Shown here: one piece after another, positions 9,585 through 18,014 of the stretch
How the letters are laid out: the number at the start of each line of letters is the position of its first letter
How positions within the stretch are numbered: the stretch's first letter is position 1
Assembly: GCF_009861525.1 (NCBI RefSeq)
Contig: NZ_WVHL01000005.1
Span: 806,001 to 870,000 of the forward strand
DNA: 64,000 bases
From: Pseudomonas sp. LD120
GTDB lineage: Bacteria > Pseudomonadota > Gammaproteobacteria > Pseudomonadales > Pseudomonadaceae
Direction: 5' to 3'
Notes under the pieces: generated by a model
What the model saw: the letters and a program-made list of their open reading frames with translations, nothing else
Databases searched by the model: none
Told to the model about the DNA's origin: nothing
Translations under genes and position numbers: made by a program

Positions 9585-11114
9585 TTACAGCTTGGCCCGG
9601 GTCTCATGCATGCGCGCCAGTTGCCGCTCCAGCATCGACGGATAAGGCTCCATCAAGCGCTCGACACAGCAAGCGCCTTCCGGGCTGGCGATAGGGCGGA
9701 TGCGCGCGCGCTGGCGAATCAGCGCATCGTCATTGATCTTGCGCTCGACCAGCAGCAGGTTGCGGCTGTGTTGGGACAGTGCCAGTGCATCCTGGGCGGT
9801 TTCGGTCAGCAGCAGGTCGATCTGACTCAGGCCGAACAATTCTTCACCCAGGGTCAGGCCCAGTTGCAGTTGCAGGGTGATGCCGCTGTCCGCCACTTCG
9901 ATCTGCAGGGCATGGCCCAGGGCGCGCAGCAGCTCACCGCAGCAGATGGCGTTGGTCAGGTAATCATCGCCACTGTCATCACTGTGAAACAGCATCAGCG
10001 TGCTGCCGTCATTCAGTGTGTGCAGCTCGCTCTGGTACAACGAAGCCGCTTGGTCAAGGCAGTCGCGGTAGCGCTCCAGCAGCTCCAACAACCGTGTGCG
10101 TGGCAGGCGGCGCAGTTGTTCCTGGGCGCCCAATTGCACCGCCAGCACCGCGCTGTGCTGAGGTTGTGTCGGTACTTGAGGTCGCAGCTGAGGCTTGGGC
10201 GCCGGAGGCGATAGGTGGTCACGCAGGTCGGCGAACGGGTCGTCCTCGTCCACCTCGTCTTCCTCGGCGCTGATCAGGTGCCGTGGTGCTGGCTTCAGGC
10301 CGGCCACTGGAGCGCTTTCATCAAAGCTCGGGTCACGCAGGTTGCGCACCTCAAACGCCGGCTCGTCTGCTTCGGCGTCTTGCTCATCCTCTGCTTGGTA
10401 CTCCGGTTCGGGTTCTGGCTTTTCCGGCACAAGGCGCGTGTGCAGCTGGCGCGCCAGATCACCGATTTCATCCTGGCGCTGAATGGCCGGGGTGTGCTCA
10501 TCCAGATCGCGCAGCCAGACCCGCAGTTGCAGCAGCGGGGTGGAGATGTGGCGGCCCAGGCGCAGGCTCAGTGCCAATGCCAGGGCCAGCAGGATGGCGC
10601 TGAGAATGCCCATGCTCTGCAGGCTGATGGTCATCGGTTGCTGGAATTGCTCCATGTCCAGACTGATCCGCAGGGTGCCGGCGGTGACGTCCTGGAAGGT
10701 GATCTTGGTCTGGTAGACGCCTTCGGTTTCACCCAGCAAGCTGTTTTTGGGGCGCTGGCCGGCCTCGGCGAGGATGCGATTGTCGACGCTGTAGATCGCC
10801 GCATGGGCCACCAGCGGATTCTTGGTCAGGTTGTTGAGCAGTACGTTAAGGCTGAGGATGTCGTTGGACACCAGCAGTTCGGTGGCCGAGGTGGCGGTCT
10901 GGGTGGTCAGGCTCTGTCCCAGGGCGTCGGCTTGTTCGTGCATGGCTTGCTTGAACTGTAAACCCATCACCCCGGCATAGATCACCAGAGCCAGGGTGAC
11001 GAGGATCACGTTATGACTGGCGATGCGCAGTGCAATCGGTACACGGCGATGGCGCAGTGCACGGAAGATCAGCAGGAAGAAGTTATCGGTTTTAACAGGC
11101 GTGGGCCGGTTCAC
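9585..11114 (-). CDS. AhpA/YtjB-type membrane protein with C-terminal cyclase-like domain
   Basis: A 509-aa inner-membrane protein. Two hydrophobic helices (about residues 22-45 and 180-205) bracket a periplasmic segment of the SMP/YtjB type. Then come a HAMP-like stretch (DEIGDLARQLHTR), a long acidic Pro/Glu-rich linker and a C-terminal domain built like a nucleotide cyclase (SAVLAVQLG, LLELLERYRDCLDQAA, GLTLGEELFGLSQ). The catalytic metal-binding pair of true cyclases is not evident, so activity is doubtful. I use GTG 11114, because the open frame upstream runs through the serB promoter region and across serB. As in E. coli (ytjB/serB), it is divergent from serB. Confidence 0.75.
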   Translation of the reverse strand: MNRPTPVKTDNFFLLIFRALRHRRVPIALRIASHNVILVTLALVIYAGVMGLQFKQAMHEQADALGQSLTTQTATSATELLVSNDILSLNVLLNNLTKNPLVAHAAIYSVDNRILAEAGQRPKNSLLGETEGVYQTKITFQDVTAGTLRISLDMEQFQQPMTISLQSMGILSAILLALALALSLRLGRHISTPLLQLRVWLRDLDEHTPAIQRQDEIGDLARQLHTRLVPEKPEPEPEYQAEDEQDAEADEPAFEVRNLRDPSFDESAPVAGLKPAPRHLISAEEDEVDEDDPFADLRDHLSPPAPKPQLRPQVPTQPQHSAVLAVQLGAQEQLRRLPRTRLLELLERYRDCLDQAASLYQSELHTLNDGSTLMLFHSDDSGDDYLTNAICCGELLRALGHALQIEVADSGITLQLQLGLTLGEELFGLSQIDLLLTETAQDALALSQHSRNLLLVERKINDDALIRQRARIRPIASPEGACCVERLMEPYPSMLERQLARMHETRAKL

Positions 11115-11249
11115 TGAGCTCGGCTCTTTATGTCCGTGAAGTTGACGCGCAGTATAGCGACAGGCCCTAGACCGGCAAAGCGCTGGCTGTGCCCGATGGT
11201 CACCGAAAGTGGGTAGAATGCGCTTTTTTTCCACCTGCGGGGGTGCGCC

Positions 11250-12464
11250 TTGCGCGAAATTGTCCTGATAAACATCACCGGCGAAGATCGTCCCGGTCTG
11301 ACTGCGGCCATTACCGGCGTTTTGGCCCAGGGTGGTGTGAACATTCTCGACATTGGTCAGGCGGTGATCCACGACACCCTGTCGTTCGGCATCCTGGTTG
11401 AAATCCCGGGCAACGAGCAAAGCTCGTCGGTGCTCAAGGACATTCTGTTCACCGCCTACAATCTCGATCAGCAAGTCCGCTTCACACCGGTTTCCGAGGC
11501 TGATTACCAGCAATGGGTCGGTGGTCAGGGCAAGAAACGCCATATCGTGACCTTGCTGACCCGCAAGGTCACGGCCGAGCAATTGCAGCGGGTGAGTTCG
11601 ATTACCGCCAAATACGGCCTGAACATCGACCACATCGATCGTCTATCCGGGCGTATGCCGCTGGACATGCCGGCTGATCAGAGCAAGGGATGCATCGAGT
11701 TTTCGGTGCGTGGTGAAGCAGCCGATCCGCAGGCCCTGCGAGCGGAGTTCCTGAGCGTCGCCCAGGAGCTGAATGTCGATGTCGCCTTCCAGGAAGACTC
11801 GCTGTTCCGTCGCAATCGGCGCCTGGCGGTGTTCGACATGGACTCCACGTTGATCGAGGCCGAGGTCATCGACGAGTTGGCCAAGGCTGCTGGAGTGGGC
11901 GATCGGGTCGCGGAAATCACCGAGCGGGCCATGGCCGGCGAGCTGGACTTTCGTGCCAGCTTCAAGGAGCGCCTGGCGTTGCTCAAAGGGCTGGACGTCA
12001 ATGTGCTGGATGCCATCGGCGCTTCGCTGCGCCTGACCGAGGGTGCCGAAACGTTGTTTGCCGAGCTCAAGCGGCTAGGTTACAAGACGGCGATCCTCTC
12101 GGGTGGCTTCACTTATTTTGCCAAGCAGCTGCAAGCCAAACTGGGCATCGACTACGTGTTCGCCAACGAGCTGGAAGTGGTGGATGGCAAGGTCACTGGC
12201 GTGGCGGTAGAGCCGATTGTCGATGCTCAACGCAAGGCTGATCTGCTGCGCGAGTTGGCCCACAAGGAAGGTTTGCGCCTGGAACAGACCATCGCGGTGG
12301 GTGACGGCGCCAACGACTTGCCGATGCTGGGTATTGCCGGTTTGGGCGTGGCATTTCGCGCCAAACCATTGGTCAAACAGTCGGCCAAGCAGGCGATCTC
12401 GACCTTGGGGCTGGATGGCGTGCTCTACCTGCTGGGTTTGCGTGATCGCGACGGGCAGCTCTGA
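11250..12464 (+). CDS. serB: Phosphoserine phosphatase
   Basis: Last step of serine biosynthesis, O-phosphoserine to serine. The 404-aa protein has two N-terminal ACT-like regulatory domains (REIVLINITGEDRPGLTAAI; about residues 1-170) and a HAD phosphatase domain. The HAD motifs are FDMDSTLIEAEV (nucleophile Asp196), LSGGFTYFA and GDGANDLPM. The start is an uncommon TTG at 11250; the N-terminus it gives matches SerB from other pseudomonads. A bidirectional terminator separates it from psd. Confidence 0.95.
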   Translation: MREIVLINITGEDRPGLTAAITGVLAQGGVNILDIGQAVIHDTLSFGILVEIPGNEQSSSVLKDILFTAYNLDQQVRFTPVSEADYQQWVGGQGKKRHIVTLLTRKVTAEQLQRVSSITAKYGLNIDHIDRLSGRMPLDMPADQSKGCIEFSVRGEAADPQALRAEFLSVAQELNVDVAFQEDSLFRRNRRLAVFDMDSTLIEAEVIDELAKAAGVGDRVAEITERAMAGELDFRASFKERLALLKGLDVNVLDAIGASLRLTEGAETLFAELKRLGYKTAILSGGFTYFAKQLQAKLGIDYVFANELEVVDGKVTGVAVEPIVDAQRKADLLRELAHKEGLRLEQTIAVGDGANDLPMLGIAGLGVAFRAKPLVKQSAKQAISTLGLDGVLYLLGLRDRDGQL

Positions 12465-12502
12465 GCGCCAAACGTCTCGGCGAGGTTGAGCTCTCGCCCA
12501 TA

Positions 12503-12530
12503 AAAAACGCCGCTGATCAGCGGCGTTTTT
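12503..12530. terminator. Bidirectional terminator between serB and psd
   Basis: A perfect self-complementary 18-mer (12508-12525, CGCCGCTGATCAGCGGCG) is flanked by A5-6 on the left and T5 on the right. It can therefore end transcription of both the convergent serB and psd genes. Confidence 0.9.
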
Positions 12531-12548
12531 GGGTCTTGGATGAACGCA

Positions 12549-13409
12549 TCAGGCTTTAGGCAGGCCCAGTCCCTGACCCACCCGCACCGGCGCGCCGGCT
12601 GCCAGCTCTTCAGCCCATTTCACCTGGTCCGGGCCAAACAGCACGATGGCGGTTGAGCCCAATTTGAAGCGACCCATTTCGGCGCCTTTCTCCAAGTGAA
12701 TCGGGGCCCGGGCGGATTCGTCGTAACGCACGCTCTTGAGTTCGCGCTTGGGAGGGGTTACCAGGCCGGCCCAAACGGTTTCAATCGAGGCGACGATCAT
12801 TGCGCCGACCAACACCAGTGCCATCGGGCCGCGCTCCGTGTCGAAAATGCACACCACGCGTTCGTTGCGGGCAAACAGTTCGGGCACGTTCTCGGCGGTA
12901 GTCTGGTTCACCGAAAAGATCCGCCCTGGTACGTAGACCATTTCTCGCAGGGTGCCGGCCAGGGGCATGTGGACCCGGTGGTAATCCTTGGGTGACAGGT
13001 AAATGGTGGCGAAGTCACCGCCCATGAATGGCGCGGCCAGAGCCGGATCACCGCCCAGCAGTTCCAGCACGCTGTAGCTGTGGCCCTTGGCCTGGAACAC
13101 TCGTCCGTGCTCGATCGGGCCCAGTTGACTGATGGCGCCATCGGCGGGGCTGAGTACCGCGCCAGGCGTCGGGTCCAGAGGCCGTGCGCCGTCTTTCAGG
13201 GCCCGGGTGAAGAAGGCGTTGAAGTGCTCGTAGGCCGTCACGTCCTCAACCTGGGCTTCGGACATGTTCACCTGATACTGCTTGGCGAACCAGGAGGTGA
13301 AGGCATTCTTGAACCAGCGTACGCGGCACTCGGCAATGCAGCCGGCCAGGCGCGACAGTAGGTGGTGAGGCAGCAGGTACTGGCTGAGGATGAACAAACG
13401 CTTTTTCAT
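12549..13409 (-). CDS. psd: Phosphatidylserine decarboxylase
   Basis: Makes phosphatidylethanolamine at the inner membrane. The 286-aa proenzyme contains the LGST self-cleavage motif near residue 253 (FKLGSTAIVLFG), where the Ser becomes the pyruvoyl cofactor. Other family signatures are SPADGAISQLG, the histidine motif SPKDYHRVHMP and FARNERV. It lies 18 nt downstream of rhdA on the same strand, so the order HDOD-rhdA-psd looks like one unit ending at the serB-side terminator. Confidence 0.96.
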   Translation of the reverse strand: MKKRLFILSQYLLPHHLLSRLAGCIAECRVRWFKNAFTSWFAKQYQVNMSEAQVEDVTAYEHFNAFFTRALKDGARPLDPTPGAVLSPADGAISQLGPIEHGRVFQAKGHSYSVLELLGGDPALAAPFMGGDFATIYLSPKDYHRVHMPLAGTLREMVYVPGRIFSVNQTTAENVPELFARNERVVCIFDTERGPMALVLVGAMIVASIETVWAGLVTPPKRELKSVRYDESARAPIHLEKGAEMGRFKLGSTAIVLFGPDQVKWAEELAAGAPVRVGQGLGLPKA

Positions 13410-13427
13410 TAACTGTCCTTAAAAACC

Positions 13428-14243
13428 TTAAATCTCTACGGGCGTATCGGGATGGTTGCCCCATTCGCCCCAGGAGCCGGCATAGCCTTTGACCCGCGGG
13501 TAGCCCAGCGCCTTGGCCACCAGGTAGGTGAAGCCGGAGCGGTGGTGAGTCTGGCAGTGGGTGATCACTTCTTTGTCTTTGCTGATGCCCAGGTCTGCAA
13601 GTATCTGGGGCATGTCACGGCGAATACGCAGTTGGTGCGCCTGATCCATGCCGGCGGTCCACTCGAAGTTCACCGCGCCGGGAATGTGTCCGCCTTTGGC
13701 GGCCAGGACCTTCTCGCCGGAGTACTCCTGCGGGCTGCGGGCGTCCCAGATGACCAGGTCGGCGGCGCCGAGACGGCTTTGCAGGTATTCGCGGGTCGCG
13801 GTGGGTTCGTCGTGCAGGGTCAGTGGCACTGGGCCGCCTGCCGAGGCCGGGACTTCGGTGGACACTGGCAGGCTTTGTGCCAGCCAGGCCGGTAAGCCGC
13901 CGTCCAGGTAGTGATAGCGATGGTGGCCGATCACGTCCAGCAGCCAGATGAAGCGTCCGGCCCAGCCGCCGCCTTCGTCGTCATAGACCACGTAAACCGC
14001 GTCCGGGTTGTGCCCCAGTTCGCCGAACAGCGCTTCAAGGGCTGCCTTTGGTGGCAGCAGCCCGGGGGCTGGAGGCTGGCCGAGCTGAGTGCGTTTGGGG
14101 TCGACGAAACGTGCCCCGGGAATATGCCCAGTGGCGTAGCGGACGGCGCTGGTCAGGTCGACCAGAATCAGTTCGCGGGCGTCGAGGCGGGTGAGCAGGT
14201 CGCTCGCTTCGATGACCAGCGGCAAGCCAGAGAAGTCAGGCAT
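13428..14243 (-). CDS. rhdA: Thiosulfate sulfurtransferase (tandem rhodanese)
   Basis: Two-domain rhodanese of 271 aa, transferring sulfane sulfur from thiosulfate to cyanide or other acceptors. The N-terminal domain is inactive; the C-terminal domain has the active-site loop HCQTHHRSG, with the Cys about residue 230. That CQTHHR loop is the one known for Azotobacter/Pseudomonas RhdA and differs from the usual CRxGx[R/T]. The start MPDFSGLPL at 14243 has a GAACC/GGxx-type spacer and removes 39 unlikely leading residues. Confidence 0.92.
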   Translation of the reverse strand: MPDFSGLPLVIEASDLLTRLDARELILVDLTSAVRYATGHIPGARFVDPKRTQLGQPPAPGLLPPKAALEALFGELGHNPDAVYVVYDDEGGGWAGRFIWLLDVIGHHRYHYLDGGLPAWLAQSLPVSTEVPASAGGPVPLTLHDEPTATREYLQSRLGAADLVIWDARSPQEYSGEKVLAAKGGHIPGAVNFEWTAGMDQAHQLRIRRDMPQILADLGISKDKEVITHCQTHHRSGFTYLVAKALGYPRVKGYAGSWGEWGNHPDTPVEI

Positions 14244-14286
14244 GTCAGGTTCCCGGGGCGCAAATTGAGGGATTGTAGCGCAAGCG

Positions 14287-15825
14287 TCATGGGCTGCGGT
14301 TGGTAAAGCTGTGCAAGGCTTTTTCGATGCACTGAGCGGTCTTGCCGAAGGCCTGGACACTGGTCTCCGAGAACGGCACGCCGCCCTGATCGGCCAGCAC
14401 CAGCATCATTACCCGACCGTTGCACGACAGGGAGCGGATTAGCAGATGCTCCCCCCGAAATAGCAGGCGCAACGTATTTGGCAAGTGGGCGGAAAATTGC
14501 CGATTGTTGGCCGGCGTCAGGCGCACCTGGGTGGACTTTTCCAGCAGGCGTTGTAGCACCGAGCTCTGCTTGGTGTGCAGGGTCAGGCTGGCGGCCTCCC
14601 TGGGTAAGCCGTAAGTCTGTTGCACCTGCAGGTGGCTCAGGGTGCGATCGACCATCAGCAGTAGCACGCGATGCATGCCGCAGGCGACCAAAGCGTCTCG
14701 GGCAAAGCTTGTGAGGTGGACGGCGTTGGTAAAGGGGCTGGGGTCCAGTAGCAATTGGCCGCAGAGCTTGCGCCATTTGGCCAGTTCCTCGGCTGTCGGT
14801 GCCGGAGCCGGTTGTTCGCCCTTATGCAGGCGTCGCGCATTCCAGGGCCAGAGCAGGGCCTGGGCCGGATGCCAGAGGTCGGGCTGGCTATCGTTGCGCG
14901 CGCTGGTGGCAGCCTGTTGGTGCAACTGTTGCTGGACTTGGGCGAGCGGTACTTGCAGGTACAGGCTGGTGAGGTTCTGCCAGCGTTGGCCGTGTGGGTT
15001 GTTCCAGGAATACTGCGCCGCCAGGGCCAGTCCATTTGCCAGCAGCACGCAGTTGGCAGGCTGGTTCAGCCAGCGCTGCAGGTCGGGATCGTCGTCCAGG
15101 CGTTGTTGCTGGTGCAGCGGGCTATCACTTTCACGGGCGATCAGCATGACCTTGGCCAATTGACGCCGTTCGCGGGTCAGCAGGCGATATCCTTGCTGCA
15201 CCCAAATTGGCAGATGCCAGGTTTGCACCAGGGCTTGGCACAGCTCCATCAGCCGAACGCCGAATAGCTGCATCTCGACCTTGCGTGCTGACTCATGCTT
15301 ATAGATGACGCGCAACTCCCACTCTTCCACAAGCTTGGGATAGACCAAGGCCATGGCCCACAGCGGCGAGAGAAACAGCAGGCTGCCCCAGTGGATGTCT
15401 TGCCACAGTCGTGCCAGTCGCCCGGCAAAAAAACCGTTGGCTTGCTGGCTGGCGTGCTGGCTGATCAGTTGCAATTGCCGAAGGGGCTGGGGAATCTGCG
15501 CTTCAGGCAGGGTCGGCAGTTGCTCGAGCAACTCCTCGGTGCGCTTGAGGCCTAGTCGATTGACGGCGACCTCCAGATTCTCCGCAGGTTCGCTCATGCT
15601 GCCGTGGGTATACCGATTGGCTTCGCGGATTACGCTCAGCGCCAACGCCGGACTGTTTTGCATCAGATCGGCGATATCGCGCAGCGAGCTGCGATTGTTG
15701 GCAATGGCTTTGCAAACGCGGTCATGGCTGGCTTGCGGTACTGGCAAGCGCACACCATTGAGCAGCTTTACCCAAGCCTCGAGAGAGGTCGGAGTGGAAT
15801 GTGGGACGTTGGTTTCATTAGGCAT
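14287..15825 (-). CDS. HDOD domain protein
   Basis: A 512-aa cytoplasmic protein with an N-terminal HDOD domain (about residues 20-230; LPVPQASHDRVCKAI, ALALSVIREANRY, VNRLGLKRTEELLEQL). The C-terminal region, about residues 350-510, looks like a GAF-type sensor. HDOD proteins are non-catalytic relatives of HD-GYP phosphodiesterases and usually take part in signalling. The gene sits 43 nt upstream of rhdA on the same strand and is divergent from motA, with 166 nt between the two starts. Confidence 0.85.
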   Translation of the reverse strand: MPNETNVPHSTPTSLEAWVKLLNGVRLPVPQASHDRVCKAIANNRSSLRDIADLMQNSPALALSVIREANRYTHGSMSEPAENLEVAVNRLGLKRTEELLEQLPTLPEAQIPQPLRQLQLISQHASQQANGFFAGRLARLWQDIHWGSLLFLSPLWAMALVYPKLVEEWELRVIYKHESARKVEMQLFGVRLMELCQALVQTWHLPIWVQQGYRLLTRERRQLAKVMLIARESDSPLHQQQRLDDDPDLQRWLNQPANCVLLANGLALAAQYSWNNPHGQRWQNLTSLYLQVPLAQVQQQLHQQAATSARNDSQPDLWHPAQALLWPWNARRLHKGEQPAPAPTAEELAKWRKLCGQLLLDPSPFTNAVHLTSFARDALVACGMHRVLLLMVDRTLSHLQVQQTYGLPREAASLTLHTKQSSVLQRLLEKSTQVRLTPANNRQFSAHLPNTLRLLFRGEHLLIRSLSCNGRVMMLVLADQGGVPFSETSVQAFGKTAQCIEKALHSFTNRSP

Positions 15826-15896
15826 GGTCGGGCGTAATCATCGTCTGCTGTGAACACGCCCTGGACGGGCCAAACTGGCTTTTCACCTTAACTGGC

Positions 15897-15923
15897 TATA
15901 GTCTGGCGCAGTTTTGCCGATAA
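15897..15923 (+). promoter_or_regulatory. Sigma-28 (FliA) promoter for motAB
   Basis: TATAGTCT at 15897-15904 (6 of 8 to TAAAGTTT) is followed by exactly 11 nt and then a perfect GCCGATAA at 15916-15923. This is the flagellar sigma factor consensus. It ends 68 nt before the motA start codon, which fits motility genes under FliA. Confidence 0.8.
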
Positions 15924-15991
15924 GTAGAAGAAGAGTTTTAAGAACTTCCGAATATGACCTTGAACCCGACTCAATAAGTACTCTCCTACCT

Positions 15992-16843
15992 ATGGCTAAA
16001 ATAATCGGCATCATCGTCGTATTCGCGAGCGTGCTCGGCGGATACGTACTCTCTCACGGTAAAATCGCCGCACTGATCCAACCTTTCGAGGTTTTGATCA
16101 TTGGCGGTGCGGCTTTCGGTGCATTCCTTCAAGCCAACCCCGGCTATATGACGATGCATGTCATCAAGAAGTCGTTGGGTATGTTCGGTTCGCGCTTCAC
16201 TCACACCTTCTATTTGGAAGTACTGGGCCTGATCTACGAGATCCTCAACAAAAGTCGTCGCGAAGGCATGATGGCCATTGAGGGTGACATTGAGGACGCA
16301 GCGGCCAGTCCGATTTTCGCCAAGTATCCTGCGGTGCTCAAAGATGAGCGCATGACCGCTTTTGTCTGCGACTACCTGCGCATCATGTCCTCCGGCAATA
16401 TGGCTCCTCACGAGTTGGAAGGGTTGTTCGACATGGAGCTGTTCAGTCTCAAGGAAGACCTTGAGCATCCCTCCCATGCCGTCACCGGGATCGCCGATGG
16501 CATGCCCGGTTTCGGTATCGTGGCAGCGGTACTGGGGATCGTGGTGACGATGGCGTCCCTGGGAGATGGCGACCAGGCTTCCATTGGCCTGCACGTAGGT
16601 GCAGCCTTGGTGGGGACCTTCTTCGGTATCCTCGCGGCCTACGGTTTCTTTGGTCCGCTGGCCACTTCCCTGGCGCACGATGCGAAGGAAGAGTTGAACG
16701 TCTACGAGGCCATCAAAGCGTCGTTGGTGGCTTCTGCTTCCGGCGTGCCGCCATCGCTGGCCGTGGAGTTCGGACGTAAAGTGCTGTACCCGGCGCACCG
16801 TCCTAGCTTCGCCGAGCTGGAACAAGCGGTTCGCGGTCGCTAA
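15992..16843 (+). CDS. motA: Flagellar motor stator protein MotA
   Basis: Proton-channel stator subunit that with MotB drives flagellar rotation. The 283-aa inner-membrane protein has paired N-terminal helices (IIGIIVVFASVLGGYVLSHG, FEVLIIGGAAFGAFLQANP), a long cytoplasmic loop and two C-terminal helices (GIVAAVLGIVVTMASL and VGAALVGTFFGILAAYGF). The start is ATG 15992; the preceding CTCTCCTACC is a poor ribosome site. motB follows after 3 nt. A sigma-28 promoter lies upstream. Confidence 0.96.
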   Translation: MAKIIGIIVVFASVLGGYVLSHGKIAALIQPFEVLIIGGAAFGAFLQANPGYMTMHVIKKSLGMFGSRFTHTFYLEVLGLIYEILNKSRREGMMAIEGDIEDAAASPIFAKYPAVLKDERMTAFVCDYLRIMSSGNMAPHELEGLFDMELFSLKEDLEHPSHAVTGIADGMPGFGIVAAVLGIVVTMASLGDGDQASIGLHVGAALVGTFFGILAAYGFFGPLATSLAHDAKEELNVYEAIKASLVASASGVPPSLAVEFGRKVLYPAHRPSFAELEQAVRGR

Positions 16844-16846
16844 GCC

Positions 16847-17947
16847 ATGGAAAATAATCAGCCGATTATCATCAAGCGCGTCAAGCGCTTTGCGGGTGGG
16901 CATCACGGGGGCGCTTGGAAAATCGCTTTCGCTGACTTCGCCACAGCGATGATGGCGTTCTTCCTGGTGCTGTGGCTTTTGTCCACGGCAACCCCGGAAC
17001 AGAAAATCGCCATCGCCGGTTACTTCAAGGACCCCATCGGCTTCTCGGAAAGTGGTACGCCCTACATCATTGACCTGGGCGGCTCCCCTGAGTTGGCGCC
17101 AGATACCACCCTCAACCCCGAGATCAAGTCACAGCCGCAGCCCGATAAGGTCACCGTGGATACTGATCAGGTAGAAGGCATGGCCGAGCAGGTCGAGCGT
17201 CAGCGGCTTGAATTGCTGTTGCAAGAGCTGCAGAACAAAGTCGAAGAGAATCCGGAGCTGCAGAAGTTCAAGGACCAGATCCTGTTCGAAATCACTCCGG
17301 ATGGCCTGCGGATTCAGATCATGGATGCCGAGAATCGGCCGATGTTCGACTCCGGCAGTGCGCGCTTGAAGCCGTACTTCGAAGACATCCTGTTGGCCAT
17401 GGCCGACACCATCAAGGCGGTACCGAACAAGATCAGTATCAGCGGTCATACCGATGCCAAGCCCTATTCGGGTGGCGGCGACTTCGGCAACTGGGAGCTG
17501 TCCGCCAACCGTGCCAACGCTGCGCGTCGGGCGCTGGTGGCCGGTGGGTATCCTGATCCGCAAGTGGCGCGGGTGGTAGGTTTCGCCTCGTCGGCACTGT
17601 TCGATCGCAAGGATCCGTTCAATCCGGTCAACCGGCGGATCGATATCGTGGTGCTGACCCGCAAGGCACAGCGCTCCATTGAAGGTGAACAGACTGATCC
17701 GAGCGCTCCGGCGCCCAGCCAGGGTGACGGTGCGCCAGGTGAGGTGCCGGGCGCGGCGGCTGACCCGAATGCCTTGCCGCCGGGCAGCGAACCGCTGCCC
17801 GCCCATGAGGTGCGCCAGCGCATGAATATCTTCGAAGATGGCGTATTGAAGATGGATGAGCAGGGGGCTGCTGCCCAGGGGCCCAAACCGGCTCCGGCTC
17901 CAGCTGCACCGGCCCCACAGCCGGTGGCACCAGGAAACGTCAGGTGA
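16847..17947 (+). CDS. motB: Flagellar motor stator protein MotB
   Basis: Peptidoglycan-anchored stator subunit. The 366-aa protein has one membrane helix with the proton-binding Asp30 (AFADFATAMMAFFLVLWLLS). A plug/linker follows, then an OmpA-like peptidoglycan-binding domain at about residues 160-285 (ISGHTDAKPY, NWELSANRANAARRAL, NRRIDIVVLT). The last 75 residues are a Pro/Ala-rich tail, longer than in E. coli MotB. It ends at a strong hairpin terminator. Confidence 0.96.
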   Translation: MENNQPIIIKRVKRFAGGHHGGAWKIAFADFATAMMAFFLVLWLLSTATPEQKIAIAGYFKDPIGFSESGTPYIIDLGGSPELAPDTTLNPEIKSQPQPDKVTVDTDQVEGMAEQVERQRLELLLQELQNKVEENPELQKFKDQILFEITPDGLRIQIMDAENRPMFDSGSARLKPYFEDILLAMADTIKAVPNKISISGHTDAKPYSGGGDFGNWELSANRANAARRALVAGGYPDPQVARVVGFASSALFDRKDPFNPVNRRIDIVVLTRKAQRSIEGEQTDPSAPAPSQGDGAPGEVPGAAADPNALPPGSEPLPAHEVRQRMNIFEDGVLKMDEQGAAAQGPKPAPAPAAPAPQPVAPGNVR

Positions 17948-17949
17948 CA

Positions 17950-17984
17950 AACAACAAGGCCGCGAAGATCGCGGCCTTGTTGTT
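17950..17984. terminator. Terminator between motB and rsgA
   Basis: A 14-bp perfect stem (arms 17950-17963 and 17971-17984) with a 7-nt loop lies between the convergent genes motB and rsgA. The arms are A-rich and T-rich at their ends, so it can serve both strands. Confidence 0.85.
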
Positions 17985-18014
17985 TCTACGCTGTCAGCTT
18001 TTCAGCGATAGGCT

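Noticed and set aside
11115..11633. N-terminal extension of the AhpA/YtjB-like protein
   Set aside because: It would run through the divergent promoter region and 380 nt into serB. A GTG at 11114 gives a sensible membrane protein.
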